Source: Roseibium salinum (GTDB lineage Bacteria; Pseudomonadota; Alphaproteobacteria; Rhizobiales; Stappiaceae). From it: 64,000 nt of DNA. The position numbers and the translations under genes are program-made. Every line of letters starts with the position of its first letter. The stretch's first letter is position 1. Positions 62,869 to 64,000 of this stretch are shown here, piece by piece. Below the pieces are notes generated by a model, which saw only the letters and a program-made list of their open reading frames with translations, had not been told where the DNA came from and did not search any database. The DNA is taken from contig NZ_JAPEVI010000001.1 of the NCBI RefSeq assembly GCF_026240905.1, positions 310,001 to 374,000 on the forward strand. Reading direction: 5' to 3'.

Positions 62869-64000
62869 CAAACAGAAATTACGAGATCGCGCAAGACGCT
62901 CCGCCCTGGCGACAGCCTCACGGATTGGCGGCTGTCGGAGCCGGAGATCACCCCTTTCCCGGGGAAGCCGCGGCCGATGCCCGACACGGTGACTTACGAA
63001 TTCATCAATGGCTGGGTCGATACGGGCGATCTGCCTTGCCGCGAGGCCTTGCGGGAGATGTTGCCGGGACGGCGAATTGACCTTCGGGATTGTCCGCCCC
63101 TGACCAGTCTTCATGCCGGCGGAGAGGACCGTCGTGTGGATTTCTCGACATTCCGTTTCACCGCGGACCTCATTTCCAGGTGGGCGCAATGCGAGATCGA
63201 GGCCGAGGCCCCCGTCACCGCCGTATTGGAGGCGGAAACCTGCGGCTCCCTGCGGATCTGGGCCGCAGAGAAAGAGGTTCTGTGTTTCGAGCCTTTCGAG
63301 CGCAACGCGGCACACCGGAAACGTTTTGAACTGCCGCTCGACAGCGGCACGACAAAGCTGACCGTGCGCCTGGAAGACCTGCATGAGCGGGACACATACT
63401 GCTTTTTCCGGTTGACCCTGGTCGAAGGAAGCGGGCTTTCCGTTCGCGGTGCAGGCGAGAAAGTGGATCGCGCCCGGGCCGTGATGAACAGCCTGCGCAC
63501 GGACCGCATGTATTACCGGCAAGGCGGCTTGCACCTTGTCGCCGACGCCGTTCCGGACGAACCGGTCACGGTGCGGTTGCGTCCGGCGGATCTGCGCTCG
63601 GCCACGATGAACGTCCTGGCCGACCCTGCAACCGGGGAAGGAAAAGCGACGATAACGCAAGCCGGCAAGGCCGAACTGCTGATCGATACCGCGGAGCTCC
63701 ATTCCGGCTGCATCGGACTGAATCTGACGACAGAAGCGGACGGCATCGAGATTTCCCGCGGGCTCGGGGCCACGGTGTTTCCCGATCCTGCGTGGATCCG
63801 CGGCGCCACACTTGACGACCGCCGTGCCGAGGCGCGCAGGTTGATTGCCGCCGCTGGGGCCGTGACGCCGTCGAGGGCGCTGGTCCTTCTTGCCGAAGGG
63901 CGGGTCACGGAAGCGGTGCCGCTGATGGAACCGGCCTTCCAGGCAATAGAAAACCGGCATGACTGCGCCGACTTCTTCATGATCGTCATGCTTCGCATCT
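62854..64000 (+). CDS. Large protein of unknown function, 3' end outside window
   Basis: An uninterrupted plus-strand frame of 382 codons from ATG 62854 (GAAGG upstream) to the window end, no stop reached. Begins MQEIAQTEITRSRKTLRPGD. Residues about 100-195 resemble a beta-sandwich module seen in large sugar-utilisation-associated proteins: CGSLRIWAAEKEVLCFEPFERN and TTKLTVRLEDLHERDTYCFFRLTLVEG. Later part looks helical (DDRRAEARRLIAAAGAV). No signal peptide. Function not recognised; a carbohydrate-active or sugar-related enzyme is a weak guess. Confidence 0.7.
   Translation, partial: MQEIAQTEITRSRKTLRPGDSLTDWRLSEPEITPFPGKPRPMPDTVTYEFINGWVDTGDLPCREALREMLPGRRIDLRDCPPLTSLHAGGEDRRVDFSTFRFTADLISRWAQCEIEAEAPVTAVLEAETCGSLRIWAAEKEVLCFEPFERNAAHRKRFELPLDSGTTKLTVRLEDLHERDTYCFFRLTLVEGSGLSVRGAGEKVDRARAVMNSLRTDRMYYRQGGLHLVADAVPDEPVTVRLRPADLRSATMNVLADPATGEGKATITQAGKAELLIDTAELHSGCIGLNLTTEADGIEISRGLGATVFPDPAWIRGATLDDRRAEARRLIAAAGAVTPSRALVLLAEGRVTEAVPLMEPAFQAIENRHDCADFFMIVMLRI

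Noticed and set aside
62740..63960. A minus-strand open frame of 406 codons at the right edge
   Set aside because: It opposes a plus-strand frame with a ribosome site and protein-like composition. Its own translation is rich in Arg and Gly without any motif.

Overview
The window is about 62% GC, densely coded and typical of an alphaproteobacterium, most likely Hyphomicrobiales/Rhizobiales. The grounds are an unusual density of Liv-type ABC, TRAP and TTT (TctABC) uptake systems, each with its own catabolic enzymes and a GntR, IclR, LysR or RpiR regulator, plus a PrtD/HlyD-type secretion locus. No rRNA, tRNA, CRISPR array, insertion sequence or phage gene was seen. The species is not identifiable from the sequence alone.

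Layout. 1-2977: end of an ABC ATPase gene, a small membrane protein, a transglutaminase-like protein and an orphan ABC membrane domain. 3305-14819 (minus): one long operon reading binding protein, livHMGF, an odd ABC ATPase without a signature motif, cupin, Gfo/Idh/MocA oxidoreductase, SDR (frameshifted), IlvD/Edd sugar-acid dehydratase, aldehyde dehydrogenase and HpcH/HpaI aldolase, with a divergent RpiR regulator. This looks like uptake and non-phosphorylative breakdown of a sugar, sugar acid or polyol. 15846-17728: LysR and an azoreductase. 17874-28115: two TRAP transporters flanked by paralogous GntR regulators, with a second IlvD/Edd dehydratase, an RraA-type aldolase and a 55-residue membrane protein. 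28142-34391: a second Liv operon with an Asp/Glu/hydantoin racemase and a GntR regulator.

34431-43223: a tctCBA transporter operon with aldehyde dehydrogenase, Tm-1-like protein and a frameshifted HAD hydrolase, divergent from an IclR regulator and a class III aminotransferase. 43251-49235: a homoprotocatechuate meta-cleavage cluster, hpaR divergent from hpaF-E-D-G-H-I, with two near-identical operators over the promoter. 49310-55096: a ThDP enzyme with IclR, then an ornithine cyclodeaminase-family reductase and a fold-III PLP enzyme with LysR. 55151-62161: a type I secretion locus whose membrane fusion gene is frameshifted and whose ABC ATPase has lost most catalytic motifs, next to a 1249-residue copper-radical oxidase carrying three LamG-like and three RTX-like repeats. 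62854-64000: a plus-strand gene running off the end.

The most unusual parts are the oxidase/secretion locus, the signature-less ABC ATPase in the first Liv operon, and the set of readable operators. Three genes carry single-base frameshifts, which are either recent lesions or sequence errors.
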